The position numbers and the translations under genes were made by a program. A stretch of 49,470 nucleotides of DNA from Dictyobacter arantiisoli (GTDB lineage: Bacteria; Chloroflexota; Ktedonobacteria; Ktedonobacterales; Ktedonobacteraceae), in NCBI RefSeq assembly GCF_008326305.1, contig NZ_BIXY01000053.1, forward strand, positions 1-49,470. The letters are read 5' to 3'. The notes beneath the pieces were generated by a model. The model was not told where the DNA came from and searched no databases. It worked only from the letters and a program-made list of their open reading frames with translations. Every line of letters begins with the position of its first letter. Within the stretch, counting starts at the first letter, position 1. This document shows, piece after piece, positions 24,863-33,830 of this stretch.

Positions 24863-25468
24863 TTATTCCACTTCCTGCTGAGCTTTTTTGGCGAGATAAT
24901 AGGGATGTTTGCGGGTGGCTGTCTGTGTACCCCAGAGGCTAATCAGGGCTCCAATCAGCGCCCAGACCAGTACAAAGACCACCAGGAGCAGTATCCCGCT
25001 AGCAGTAGTGGAGGAGGCTGTGGCTGTATTGGTCAATCTGCCAGGATAATTGGGGATATATTGTAGGACGATACCCCCGATATAGGAGACGGCTCCAACC
25101 AGGGCACCGGCATAAAAACCATACAGGCGGCGTACCGATTTCTTTCCGACCAGGAAACCTACCCCAAAGGCCACCAGTAAAGCCAGGGTATAATTCAGGC
25201 AACTCAAGCCGAGAATGGTCTGGGCTGTCCCAAGTGACATATTATCTCCCTGGCTGGCCGCTGTGCGAAAGAGAGACGTATTTGAGAGGGTTGTCCCGAT
25301 CGAGATGACCACTGTGAGCAGGCCACCCAGAATACCGATCCCCAGGGCGTTACGGAGGCCATGAGGTGGAAATGAGGTAGAGGCCAGGGAACCTTCTTCA
25401 AGCGAGCTATCGTTGCCATAGTCAAACGCTGGACGCGAATTGGAATAGTGCTTTTCCGAGTCTTGCAT
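24863..25468 (-). CDS. Four-helix membrane protein, function unknown
   Basis: 201 residues from the ATG chosen. The first 40 residues are hydrophilic, followed by four hydrophobic segments: about 42-62, 83-105 (ending 'GFLVGKKSVRRLYGF'), 110-130 and 158-178. A basic C-terminal tail ends in charged residues. I do not recognise a family; small Chloroflexota proteins of this kind with a Gly-rich 'ALGIGILGGLLTVVISIG' helix are usually annotated as hypothetical. It lies 16 bp after lepB on the same strand, so it is probably co-transcribed. The start at 25468 has AGAGG about 10 nt upstream; a longer frame upstream overlaps lepB and is not used. Confidence 0.6.
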   Translation of the reverse strand: MQDSEKHYSNSRPAFDYGNDSSLEEGSLASTSFPPHGLRNALGIGILGGLLTVVISIGTTLSNTSLFRTAASQGDNMSLGTAQTILGLSCLNYTLALLVAFGVGFLVGKKSVRRLYGFYAGALVGAVSYIGGIVLQYIPNYPGRLTNTATASSTTASGILLLVVFVLVWALIGALISLWGTQTATRKHPYYLAKKAQQEVE

Positions 25469-25484
25469 TATGCTTATTATCCTC

Positions 25485-26033
25485 TTATTTGTTTGGGAGG
25501 TCTTTATAGACATCCGAGTGGGTGTCGATGAAATGAATATGATTGAGTGGCCAAAAGACCAGCACAGCTTTGCCGACAATATAGTCCCTGGGCACAAAAC
25601 CCCAGGTTCGTGAGTCATCGCTGACAGGGCGATTATCTCCCATCACAAAATATTGATTGGCAGGTACGGTCCAGGTCTGACCAGCCAGATTATAGGGCGC
25701 GCTGATATAGGCCTTCTCATCGAGAACCTTCCCATTAACAGTCACCGTATCGCGATCAGTCGTAATCGTATCTCCTGGTAGGCCAATCACGCGCTTAATG
25801 AAATTTTGTGTCACATCCCTGGGATAGTGGAAGACGATCACATCTCCACGTTCAGGGCCATGGAACAGATAATTCACTTTATTGACCATGACATATTGAT
25901 CGGTGACAAGTCCTGGCTGCATGCTGGGTCCATCGACACGATAACTTTGCACCACAAAGCGTACAACGAGGAAAATCAATATGGTGAGTGCCAAGATTTC
26001 GACAATTTCACGCGCTAATTGTGAACGTTTCAA
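25485..26033 (-). CDS. lepB: Signal peptidase I
   Basis: 182 residues from the TTG chosen. One N-terminal transmembrane helix (about 9-28) is followed by box B 'VDGPSMQPGL' with the catalytic Ser37. Box D is 'NFIKRVIGLPGD' with the catalytic Lys80, and box E is 'VMGDNRPVSDDSR'. It cleaves signal peptides of exported proteins at the outer face of the membrane. The TTG start is supported by AGAGAGGG about 7 nt upstream and gives the usual short cytoplasmic tail. The frame remains open to a GTG at 26153, which would add 40 polar residues but has a poorly spaced binding site. The membrane-protein gene follows 16 bp later. Confidence 0.93.
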   Translation of the reverse strand: MKRSQLAREIVEILALTILIFLVVRFVVQSYRVDGPSMQPGLVTDQYVMVNKVNYLFHGPERGDVIVFHYPRDVTQNFIKRVIGLPGDTITTDRDTVTVNGKVLDEKAYISAPYNLAGQTWTVPANQYFVMGDNRPVSDDSRTWGFVPRDYIVGKAVLVFWPLNHIHFIDTHSDVYKDLPNK

Positions 26034-26496
26034 CTCAAAACCCTCTCTTATTTTCCGGCTGCTTCGGATTATAGGACCAGCAGCCGAAGAATTGCCACCT
26101 GGCCTTATTTTTTTGCTGTTCTCATTATAGCTGATTATCGTTGCCGCTTTCACCTCTTACCAGAGCAATTTACTATACTCTCGCTTTGTATTTCTTGTAT
26201 TTTGTGAGCGGTCAACTCCTGTATCGCGGCATGATGATATCACAATTGTAGGAAGAATGGCAGCGAAACGGCTTGTGCTGTGAATAAGCATTGAACAAAT
26301 AGGTTATAGCACAGGCTAAATTTTTTGCTGGTGGCCGAGCGCGGAATGCTCTGAGCAGTGGTTATTTGTTCTTTTCTGACACAGCTTTTGGATCAAAAAG
26401 TAGATGGGTGAATAGTACTAACTAAGATCACTCCACTGTTCAAGAGCGAAAGCGAAGTGACCTTGAGACATGCCCTGTATAAGGATGTAAAGGTGA
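26034..26496. other. Intergenic region upstream of lepB
   Basis: About 460 bp between lepB and the glycosyltransferase gene, both on the minus strand. The first 120 bp may encode an N-terminal extension of lepB. A possible minus-strand promoter (TTGACC, 17-bp spacer, AATACA) lies near 26185-26215. I see no RNA gene or long hairpin. Confidence 0.35.
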
Positions 26497-28713
26497 CTAG
26501 CCCTGTTGTTCGGTGGGAGCTGACATAATGGCTAGCAGGCGTTGGTAAGAGACACTAAGATGCTGTGCGTAGGTTTTCCAACCTTGCCGATAGTCCAGCG
26601 CAGCTGACTCGGCCAGGGTATGTTGATATTGTCGCTGTGGAGCCAGCAGTAGCGTCTGTACCAGCGAAGAGCGCTGGGTTGGATCATAGAGCAGACCTGC
26701 ATGCGGCGGTAGTAAACCATAGAGACGTGGCAGATTGGGCGAGATGACCAGACGCTCATAGGAATAGCAGAGCATGGCGATCGCGGGCATGCCGGCTGTT
26801 TTTGCTGTGCTATAGGGCATGATCAGAGCATTTGTTGCGGCAAGATAGAGTGGTAAATCTGCTTCATGATAATCCACGAAGGTATGGAGAGCTGGATTTA
26901 ATGCGGCGCGTTGGATCAGCTTGAGCGCCTGTTTTTTATCGCGTGGCGTGCCCACGAGGAGCAATTGAGGAGATAGTGCCGCCCGCTGACCATCAGCCAG
27001 TAACAGGGTGCGCATAGCCGAGAAGGCTTCGATGCAGTAGATAATTTCATGTTCGGTATGGAGATGAGCCAGACAGAGATAGACAAACGTCTCATTGGCT
27101 TGCAGGCCTAGTTGCTGACGAGCCTCAAGGCGTTCAGGTGTGGTCGTGAATACTCCCTGTAAACCTGGATGCGAGAGAAAGTGGGTACGGGTATGCCAGC
27201 TATAGTCCTGATAAAACTGTTCTGGTCGTCGTGTACATGTATAAATAATATGGCTCTGCGCGAAGATACGCCGCTCAAAGGCACGCCGCGCGGCACTGTG
27301 AAAGCTCCGCACATTATGCCACCAGCCGCCTGCATCTGTACTGACAATGCCCAGACCTAACCATCTGGCAAGGAGAAGTTTTAGCAAGAAAGCGTGGCGT
27401 TGCCAGATGGATAGATCAAATCTCCCAGGCTGATAGAGATGGAGGATGCCAACCGCAGTATGTTGATGGGCACGATGCCGCCATAACCAGGAAAAGGGAA
27501 TTTTCGCTGTACAGGTCGTACAATAAACACCCTGCTGAACGAGCGCTTGCGCCTGTAATGCGGCATCCTGTTCATGAGCCTGGACCATTAATACATGTGG
27601 GGTACGTAGCGTTGCTGGCGTGTGATTGCTGAGCATAAAACGTTGTTGAATACGTCCCCAGGTTCTCGCCTGCGACATGGCGGCATGGAGACGCTCACTG
27701 GTGGATTTGCGGGCCAGATAAAGCCGCGGGCGCTGGTAGAGACAGATCTGGAGCAGCGTTTTCACTTCCAGCCAGATGGAAAGAATGGTCTGAAGGAAAG
27801 AGTCGCCCGCCGCATCCTGATATTGGTCAATATCAGCGTATTGTGCCAGGATTTCAGAGCGACCCTGCCAGTAGGCGCGACCAACCAGAAAAGGACGTGC
27901 CAGACGAGCAGGTGAGACACGATGCATGATTATTGCTGTGGGTTCATACCAGAGCGTACGTTGCTGTAAGCGCAGGCGGCGGCAGAGATCAGCTACCTCA
28001 GCATTAATAGGACTATGCAGGCGCTTGGTCAGGAACGGCGAGAAATCTCCCGCACGTTCGAGTGCTTCACGTTTGACGGAGAAACAACTGGCCGCAAAGT
28101 TGATATTTTCAGGCAGGCGTGTCCGTGAACGAAAAGGCATATAGTAGCCAAAAGTCTCTAGCATGTCATCCGTCAGCCAGTAGGGCTTCTGTGCCTCCCA
28201 ATACAGTTCTACACAGCCACCAATTGCATCGGCCTGAGTTTCCTGATAAGCAAGTTGGAGGCGTTCCAGAAAAGCAGGATCGGCGAACATATCATCATCC
28301 AGAAAGATAATAATCTCGCCACAAGCCACGGACACGCCAGTATTGCGGGCATAGGCCAATCCATTGCGCTTCTCAAGCAGGCATTGTGCACGCCACTGTG
28401 TGGATGTTATGGGCTGATGTCCATGATCCACACCGAGATAGGTCTGAATGGCATTGAATGTCCCATCCTCGGAACCATTATCCACCACAATCACTTCGAA
28501 TGATTCATAAGAGAGTGTTTGCTTTCGCAGGCTGGCTAATGCCGCCAGTACCAGCGTACGGCGGTTATAGGTGCAGATGACGACACTAAAACGCGGGCGT
28601 ACAGGTTGTTGTCCGGTCTGATGTTGTTCTTTGTTACCCGTCCTGAAAGCCCCCGTCGAGCGTGTACGTAATGAAATATGGGCTGTATGGACAGCGGTAT
28701 GTTGATGCGTCAT
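26497..28713 (-). CDS. Two-domain glycosyltransferase (GT2 plus GT4-like)
   Basis: 738 residues from the ATG chosen. Residues about 41-260 are a GT-A family 2 domain: 'FSVVICTYNRRTLV', 'VVDNGSEDG', 'NGLAYARNTGV' and 'IIFLDDDMFADP' with the metal-binding DxD-type aspartates. After a helical linker, residues about 380-730 resemble a GT-B (family 4-like) enzyme: 'GLGIVSTDAGGWWHN', 'LLLVGTPRDKKQALKLI' and 'HEADLPLYLAATNALIMPYS' near the donor site, although the usual E-x7-E motif is not clean. It probably adds sugars to a polysaccharide or glycolipid. The flippase gene 16 bp upstream suggests a surface polysaccharide locus. GAGGAGAG precedes the ATG. Confidence 0.8.
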   Translation of the reverse strand: MTHQHTAVHTAHISLRTRSTGAFRTGNKEQHQTGQQPVRPRFSVVICTYNRRTLVLAALASLRKQTLSYESFEVIVVDNGSEDGTFNAIQTYLGVDHGHQPITSTQWRAQCLLEKRNGLAYARNTGVSVACGEIIIFLDDDMFADPAFLERLQLAYQETQADAIGGCVELYWEAQKPYWLTDDMLETFGYYMPFRSRTRLPENINFAASCFSVKREALERAGDFSPFLTKRLHSPINAEVADLCRRLRLQQRTLWYEPTAIIMHRVSPARLARPFLVGRAYWQGRSEILAQYADIDQYQDAAGDSFLQTILSIWLEVKTLLQICLYQRPRLYLARKSTSERLHAAMSQARTWGRIQQRFMLSNHTPATLRTPHVLMVQAHEQDAALQAQALVQQGVYCTTCTAKIPFSWLWRHRAHQHTAVGILHLYQPGRFDLSIWQRHAFLLKLLLARWLGLGIVSTDAGGWWHNVRSFHSAARRAFERRIFAQSHIIYTCTRRPEQFYQDYSWHTRTHFLSHPGLQGVFTTTPERLEARQQLGLQANETFVYLCLAHLHTEHEIIYCIEAFSAMRTLLLADGQRAALSPQLLLVGTPRDKKQALKLIQRAALNPALHTFVDYHEADLPLYLAATNALIMPYSTAKTAGMPAIAMLCYSYERLVISPNLPRLYGLLPPHAGLLYDPTQRSSLVQTLLLAPQRQYQHTLAESAALDYRQGWKTYAQHLSVSYQRLLAIMSAPTEQQG

Positions 28714-28729
28714 AATCTCTCCTCTTGTC

Positions 28730-30082
28730 CTAATGCAGCGTGCCATGGCGCAACAATACTTTTTTACACAGAAGGATGGAAATCAAGGCCGAGGTAATTT
28801 GAGCAATGGCGCTCACAAGTGCCGCGCCTTGCATCCCCCAGAGGATGATCAAGGGAACTGCCAGGATGATTTTTAGGCCCGCCACGCCGACATGGCAGGC
28901 TCGTTGCAACTGCTGCATCTGACTTTTAGCATAGCTTTCATGGCTGGCAAGATACGTCAGCCCTACCGTTGCGATACTGCCAAATACTGTCGCGATGAGG
29001 AGAATACGCAATGGTTCTACCATTGGCAGATAGTCCGTTCCCAGATAGCTCGCGATAAAGATGGGACAAAGCAGGATCATGAGCGTACAGATAGGGACTG
29101 AGAGAAAAATAATGTAACACGAGGTTCTGACAAAGGCATCATATTGATTTAGATAGCGATGTCCCGGAAAAGAGCGTAGCACCAATGGAAAGATCCACTG
29201 AGCAAAGAGCGAGGGAGCGACGCCAATAATCTTGCCACTGATAATCGTACTCAGTGCGTAAAAGCCTAATTCTTGTGGATTACACCAGCAGGCGAGCAAT
29301 AATAATTCGCTACGTTGCCAGATGATAGCATCCAGGAGAAAATGGATACGCGAATGATGCATGTTGTGGATCAGGCGTTCCTTCAGGAAAATACCTGGTG
29401 TTAGCGCCTGCTCTAGTGGTAGCAGACAGATAACACAATAGACTGCCAGGACCAATGTCAATGTGTTGGAGAGTGCGCAGGCCAGAATAAAGATCTCAAT
29501 GGGATGCCCATTGATCTGGGTTGCAATGAGTGTGAAGAACAGGGTCAGGAGTCCACCAAAGAGATTGAGCATGATCAGCAGATCTGAACGGCGCAGGCTA
29601 CGCAGTGTAATGCCTGCCACGCTACTCAATAATAATGGGAGGGTCGCCAGACTGAAGAGGAGCAAGAAGCCCGGTACAAAGTCATGGAATACCCGCGTCA
29701 GAAAGAAAGAGAGCGCGAGGTAAATCAGACAATACCACAAAATATTCCGATGTTGACGATACCACAAAAAATAGAAGATACCTGCCATAAGGCGAGGTGA
29801 TTCGCGGCTCTGTGTTGCCGCAATTTGGCGGCTTGTCAATGTTGACATACCAGTGCCAATCACCGGAATGATGACCGTTGCCAGCCATTGTGTAAAAAGA
29901 TAACTCCCAAACAGGCGCGGTCCCAGCATGCGAGCAATACAGATATAGATGCTGGCATTGATCAGTATCGAGCATGCGCGGCAGCTATTTTGCCAGACAG
30001 CGGCGCGATTGAAGCTTGAAACATGAAATTGCTGCTGTATAAAAGTTCGTGTTTGTAAGAACGAAATATCCCTTCCACCCAC
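28730..30082 (-). CDS. Polysaccharide/oligosaccharide flippase (Wzx/MATE-like)
   Basis: A 450-residue polytopic membrane protein with about 12-14 hydrophobic helices and short loops. The N-terminal segment 'ACSILINASIYICIARMLGPRLFGSYLF' is characteristic of Polysacc_synt/Wzx flippases, in which 'R-x-LG-x-x-x-FG-x-Y/F' ends helix 1. The C-terminal half has the matching pattern 'PMVEPLRILLIATVFGSI'. It would move lipid-linked sugar units across the membrane. It precedes the two-domain glycosyltransferase by 16 bp in one operon. The GTG start has GGGGG about 6 nt upstream. Confidence 0.82.
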   Translation of the reverse strand: MGGRDISFLQTRTFIQQQFHVSSFNRAAVWQNSCRACSILINASIYICIARMLGPRLFGSYLFTQWLATVIIPVIGTGMSTLTSRQIAATQSRESPRLMAGIFYFLWYRQHRNILWYCLIYLALSFFLTRVFHDFVPGFLLLFSLATLPLLLSSVAGITLRSLRRSDLLIMLNLFGGLLTLFFTLIATQINGHPIEIFILACALSNTLTLVLAVYCVICLLPLEQALTPGIFLKERLIHNMHHSRIHFLLDAIIWQRSELLLLACWCNPQELGFYALSTIISGKIIGVAPSLFAQWIFPLVLRSFPGHRYLNQYDAFVRTSCYIIFLSVPICTLMILLCPIFIASYLGTDYLPMVEPLRILLIATVFGSIATVGLTYLASHESYAKSQMQQLQRACHVGVAGLKIILAVPLIILWGMQGAALVSAIAQITSALISILLCKKVLLRHGTLH

Positions 30083-30474
30083 CTTTTTCCCCCTCAGATT
30101 ATAGAATGAAGCGTCCAGTTCTTTTGTTCATACTTGTGCCTTTAAAATGGAAACAGACTGTTCATACTGATAATTGTACCATACTATGGGATAATACTTT
30201 ATTCTATTGCTTATCATGTAGGAAGACAGCGTCGTAGTAAATAAAAGAAGAGCTGCGAGTTTTTATCGCATATAGCTCTGGCATCAAAGAAGAGATAAGG
30301 AACCGACCGATTTATTGGGAGGCAGAAGGTGTGGTGTTTTTATGCAGGAGCGTGTTTTACCAGTATGAGGAGGCAGTTATTGTGTTAGATCACGGTGAAG
30401 AAATATAACATACACCGTATGAACTGCCTCCAGATCCTGTTTGTAAGCCATAGGTAGACATGTATAACATAGTG
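30083..30474. other. Gene-free region containing a large imperfect hairpin
   Basis: 392 bp between the flippase start and the sigma-factor stop, both minus strand. At 30369-30431 an outer 10-bp stem GGAGGCAGTT/AACTGCCTCC encloses a second stem ACGGTG/CACCGT, separated by AT-rich arms. It lies about 45 bp after the sigma-factor stop and may be its terminator or a processing site. The remainder is AT-rich with no credible frame. Confidence 0.5.
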
Positions 30475-31221
30475 TTACGCAGCCGACGGCACGAAGCCAA
30501 GCAGACAACGTGGTGTCACTTCTTCTTCTTCTTCCATCTCGGAAGCACGCAGGATACGGCGGAGATTCGTGAGCGCGGCCTGAATTCGCTTTTTCAACGT
30601 ATTTTCGGACGTATCTAATGTTTGCGCCATCTCCGGCAGGGTCATTCCATTATAATAATGCAGTACAATAACAACCCGTTGTTTCAAAGGGAGGCTTTCA
30701 ATTGCGTTCGCCAGATCCCAATCACGTTCCATTCGTCCTTTATAGTCATCGGCGGCCTGAGAGATCATATCTGTCTCCTGTTCGGATAGAGCCTGTCGCA
30801 TAAAGGCGCTGGTGCGGGCCAGACGGCGCTTAAAGCTAATACACTGATTGACAACGATACGCATCAGCCATGGACGAAGAGCCCCCGCCTTACGTAAATC
30901 TCCCAGATGATGCCAGGCCTGGATGAGTGCATCCTGAACCACATCTTCCGCAATATCGCGATCCCCAACAATCATCGATGCTGTACGCAACATCAAAGTG
31001 CTATATTGATCCACAATATCCCCAAAGGCGTTATGATCACCTTGAATCGCGCGGTTCACCAGTGCCTCTTGTTCCAAGAGTTCTGCAGTTTTCTCAGCTG
31101 AAATATCATCATTGGCCTGTTGATCGGTATCCATATTGATAGTGGTATCCAGACCTGGCAGTTCAACAACTTCATCCAGCGTTAGGATAGTTTCTTGAGC
31201 CTGGGCTGTGGCTGAGACCAT
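30475..31221 (-). CDS. ECF-type sigma-70 family RNA polymerase sigma factor
   Basis: A 248-residue sigma factor. About 50 acidic residues precede region 2 (about 56-125: 'HNAFGDIVDQYSTLML', 'IAEDVVQDALIQAWHHL', 'LRPWLMRIVVNQCISFKRR'). Region 4 follows (about 172-228: 'LPLKQRVVIVLHYYNGMTLPEMAQ', then 'NTLKKRIQAALTNLRR'). It lacks regions 1.1 and 3, as in ECF factors, and the C-terminus ends with an acidic run and 20 extra residues. No anti-sigma gene is adjacent, so control may be transcriptional or through the unusual acidic ends. AGGAGG precedes the ATG by 9 nt. A minus-strand promoter is recognisable about 50 bp upstream. Confidence 0.9.
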   Translation of the reverse strand: MVSATAQAQETILTLDEVVELPGLDTTINMDTDQQANDDISAEKTAELLEQEALVNRAIQGDHNAFGDIVDQYSTLMLRTASMIVGDRDIAEDVVQDALIQAWHHLGDLRKAGALRPWLMRIVVNQCISFKRRLARTSAFMRQALSEQETDMISQAADDYKGRMERDWDLANAIESLPLKQRVVIVLHYYNGMTLPEMAQTLDTSENTLKKRIQAALTNLRRILRASEMEEEEEVTPRCLLGFVPSAA

Positions 31222-31268
31222 GTGAATTGTCCTCCTGCTAGAGTTTTACTGTGCAAACTATATACAGG

Positions 31269-31297
31269 AATATAACATACGATATACATATGAACAA
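31269..31297 (-). promoter_or_regulatory. Promoter of the sigma-factor gene
   Basis: On the minus strand TTGTTC (31292-31297), a 17-bp spacer and TATATT (31269-31274). It lies about 50 bp upstream of the start codon. Confidence 0.55.
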
Positions 31298-31345
31298 GGT
31301 GTGCCCGCTCATGGATTTTTGCACATCACTATTTTCTTATTCTAT

Positions 31346-31377
31346 TTGTAGAAACTATCTACAAACATTGTACAATG
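31346..31377. promoter_or_regulatory. Two adjacent dyads upstream of the sigma factor
   Basis: TTGTAG-n7-CTACAA (31346-31364) is followed after one base by the perfect 12-bp palindrome CATTGTACAATG (31366-31377). Side-by-side dyads about 50 bp upstream of the sigma-factor -35 suggest regulator binding sites. No plus-strand gene follows, so the likely target is the sigma factor. Confidence 0.4.
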
Positions 31378-31529
31378 GACGTGCTATTGGGAGGGATCTC
31401 CTATCTGACGGATTTCATCAGGATATTTGCTTATGTGCCATATTAAGGATCTTTTTTGTCCCTTAATAGCCATTTATAGCTGGACCACTTGCTTGTAATA
31501 AATGAGCTTCGGAAGTGCTCTTATAAATT

Positions 31530-31621
31530 CTTGTAAAGGCTTGAAACAAAAAAGGTAGTTGGCTTTTCATCATTTTATTGATGAAAAGCCAACTACCTTT
31601 TTTGTTTCAAGCCTCTACAAG
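31530..31621. repeat. 43-bp inverted repeat downstream of tRNA-Gln
   Basis: Arms 31530-31572 and 31579-31621 pair over 43 bp with one mismatch and a 6-nt loop. The inner part has A8- and T7-type runs flanking GGTAGTTGG/CCAACTACC, so it can terminate in both directions. It begins 10 bp beyond the 3' end of the minus-strand tRNA and would insulate the sigma-factor promoter from it. Confidence 0.9.
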
Positions 31622-31631
31622 CCGTTGCAAG

Positions 31632-31705
31632 TGGCTGGGGTACAGGGATTCGAACCCCAATTAACTGATCCAGAATCAGCCGTCCTACCGTTGAACGATA
31701 CCCCA
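31632..31705 (-). tRNA. tRNA-Gln(CTG)
   Basis: A 74-nt cloverleaf on the minus strand. The acceptor stem TGGGGTA/TACCCCA, D-arm (GTTC...GAC), anticodon stem GCTGA/TCAGT with loop TTCTGGA (anticodon CTG, reading CAG) and T-arm with GGTTCGAATCC are all intact. The 3' CCA is encoded (31632-31634). It is preceded by a consensus promoter and followed by a long hairpin, so it is an independent transcription unit. Confidence 0.97.
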
Positions 31706-31745
31706 ATATTTTTTTGTTTCGCGTCGATCTCTCGTTCGCATAGGT

Positions 31746-31774
31746 ATAATACTCCATCCATTGCTTTCTGTCAA
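31746..31774 (-). promoter_or_regulatory. Promoter of tRNA-Gln
   Basis: On the minus strand TTGACA (31769-31774), exactly 17 bp, TATTAT (31746-31751). This is a near-consensus sigma-70 promoter, with the predicted start about 35 bp upstream of the tRNA. Confidence 0.9.
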
Positions 31775-31909
31775 GCGCTTTTTATTGAGTTTTTGAAAAG
31801 TGCGAAAAATCCATTGTTCTGGCCCTGTTTTATCCATTTCGGGCGCACATGGCACCCATCGCCAGAGCAAAAAGAACGGGATTGGTATCAGATTCAGGGT
31901 GCTGGTTAA

Positions 31910-31939
31910 TTGCCAATCGTGGCCCTTTAGGCATACAAT
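31910..31939 (+). promoter_or_regulatory. Promoter of mdh
   Basis: TTGCCA (31910-31915), 18-bp spacer, TACAAT (31934-31939). It would start transcription about 90 bp before the malate dehydrogenase start codon. Confidence 0.6.
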
Positions 31940-32038
31940 AGCGGTAGAACGCTAAACATTTTATTAGTGGTAGCGGTTAAACGCGATCTCGAAATCGATT
32001 AAGAAGCAATGAACATGGACATATGAAAGGATACGTCG

Positions 32039-32965
32039 ATGCGAAGTAAAATCACTGTAGTGGGAGCTGGATTTGTTGGGAGCACCCTCGTACAGCGTAT
32101 AGCGGAGCGTGATTACGCTGATGTGGTAATGTTTGATATCGTTCCCAACATGCCTCAGGGGAAGGCTCTCGATATGCTCCAGGCTGGTCCTGTATTGGGC
32201 TATGATACCTTGATCACTGGCACCAACGATTATGCTGATACCGCCAACTCTGATCTGGTGGTGATTACCTCTGGTTTTCCACGCAAGCCTGGCATGAGCC
32301 GCGATGATCTCTTGAAAAAGAATCAGCAAGTTGTCACTCAGGTCACCGAACAGATTGTGAAATATTCACCTGCTTGTATTCTCATTATTGTCACCAATCC
32401 TCTGGATGCGATGGCCCAGGTGGCATTGCAGGTCAGTGGTTTCCCTCGTGAGCGTGTGTTGGGTATGGCAGGCGTCCTTGATACTTCCCGTTTCCGTACG
32501 TTTATCGCGCAGGAATTGGGCGCCTCGATTCGGGATGTGCAGGCGTATGTGCTGGGTGGACATGGCGATAGTATGGTGCCGTTGTCTCGCTTATGCACAG
32601 TCGCAGGTGTGCCAATCTCCGAGCTCTTGCCAGCCGAGCGCATTGAACAGATTGTCCAACGCACACGCGATGGTGGTGCGGAGATTGTCAATCTGCTGGG
32701 TAATGGTAGTGCATATTTTGCTCCCTCCGCCTCAGTCTTACAGATGATTGATTCTATCATTCTGGACAAAAAGATGATCATGCCGTGCGCAATTTATTTA
32801 CAGGGTGAGTATGGGCTCAATAATCTGTTTGTAGGTGTGCCCGCCAAATTAGGGGCCAAAGGCCTGGAGCAGGTGATTGAGGTCGAACTCTCTGAGAATG
32901 AGCAGGCCCTGCTCAATAAATCCGCCGAGGCCGTCAAAGAATTGGTGACTGTGTTGGGTTACTAG
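32039..32965 (+). CDS. mdh: Malate dehydrogenase
   Basis: A 308-residue NAD-dependent malate dehydrogenase of the LDH-like type. The NAD-binding motif is 'VVGAGFVGS' (about 6-14). Substrate-site arginines are in '[14 protein letters not shown]' (the Arg after 'GFP' selects the dicarboxylate, so malate rather than lactate) and in '[15 protein letters not shown]'. The catalytic Asp/His pair is completed by '[11 protein letters not shown]'. It interconverts malate and oxaloacetate in the TCA cycle. The ATG has GAAAGG 8 nt upstream. It stands alone and converges on rsmI, with a small hairpin at 32985-33025 between them. Confidence 0.96.
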   Translation: MRSKITVVGAGFVGSTLVQRIAERDYADVVMFDIVPNMPQGKALDMLQAGPVLGYDTLITGTNDYADTANSDLVVITSGFPRKPGMSRDDLLKKNQQVVTQVTEQIVKYSPACILIIVTNPLDAMAQVALQVSGFPRERVLGMAGVLDTSRFRTFIAQELGASIRDVQAYVLGGHGDSMVPLSRLCTVAGVPISELLPAERIEQIVQRTRDGGAEIVNLLGNGSAYFAPSASVLQMIDSIILDKKMIMPCAIYLQGEYGLNNLFVGVPAKLGAKGLEQVIEVELSENEQALLNKSAEAVKELVTVLGY

Positions 32966-33016
32966 GAGCACGCTCTTGTCGTAGTCGATGAGGAAGGAAA
33001 GAGCACTGCTAGTGCC

Positions 33017-33772
33017 CTATTCCTCCTCATCCATCGCATCTTCCACTTCGGCTTTGACGTCATCCTCCGTATTCTGCTCCTCACGGTTGCGCAACGATTT
33101 CTCTTTTTCCTGACCACCAATTACGACAATATATTCGCCTTTTAATTTGGCGTTCTGGGGTAAGGCAGCTAACAGAGATGAAAGTGTTCCACGCTCAACT
33201 TTCTCAAACATCTTGGTCAGATCATTTGCCAGAGCAGCCGGTCGGTCACCAAAGACGGCAAGAGCATCTTTCAAAAAGCCATCCAGGCGATAGGGGCTCT
33301 CATAATAAATCAGAGTATGAGGAGCCTCACGATCCACCTCAAAAAACTTCCGTCGTCCCACTGGCTTGCGAGGAGGGAAGCCACGGAAGGTAAAACTATG
33401 GACCGGGAGGCCAGAGAGCACCAGGGCCATCACAAAAGCTGTGGCACCTGGAATCATGGTCAGCTCGACCTCCGCCTGAATAGCGCGACGTACCAGCGTA
33501 AAGCCAGGATCTGAGATGCCAGGTGTCCCTGCATCGGTTACCACCGCCACGGATAGCCCCTGTTGGAGTAAGGCGATAATGTGATCTCCGGCGCGCTGTT
33601 CATTGTGTTCATGGAAGGCCATTTGACGTTTTTGGATGTCGAAGTGCTTGAGCAGCATGCCCGTTTTGCGGGTATCCTCGCTGGCGACAACATCAACAGA
33701 GCGCAGGATTTCCAACGCACGGAGCGTAATATCGTTCAGATTCCCAATCGGGGTTGCGACTAAGTAGAGCAT
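33017..33772 (-). CDS. rsmI: 16S rRNA (cytidine(1402)-2'-O)-methyltransferase
   Basis: A 251-residue member of the tetrapyrrole-methylase superfamily with the RsmI signatures: '[20 protein letters not shown]' at the very N-terminus, '[15 protein letters not shown]', '[16 protein letters not shown]' and '[16 protein letters not shown]'. It 2'-O-methylates C1402 in the decoding centre of 16S rRNA using SAM. The C-terminal 25 residues are acidic and likely disordered. AAAGG precedes the ATG by 6 nt. Confidence 0.95.
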   Translation of the reverse strand: MLYLVATPIGNLNDITLRALEILRSVDVVASEDTRKTGMLLKHFDIQKRQMAFHEHNEQRAGDHIIALLQQGLSVAVVTDAGTPGISDPGFTLVRRAIQAEVELTMIPGATAFVMALVLSGLPVHSFTFRGFPPRKPVGRRKFFEVDREAPHTLIYYESPYRLDGFLKDALAVFGDRPAALANDLTKMFEKVERGTLSSLLAALPQNAKLKGEYIVVIGGQEKEKSLRNREEQNTEDDVKAEVEDAMDEEE

Positions 33773-33830
33773 GGGTGCCTTTCTCTCTGGTAGCTATCCT
33801 TAAGATCCTGGTTTACCTGCCCGCTATCTG

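Noticed and set aside
26497-30474. Possible horizontally acquired glycan island
   Set aside because: No integrase, IS, tRNA junction or clear base-composition shift could be seen by eye, so transfer is not supported.
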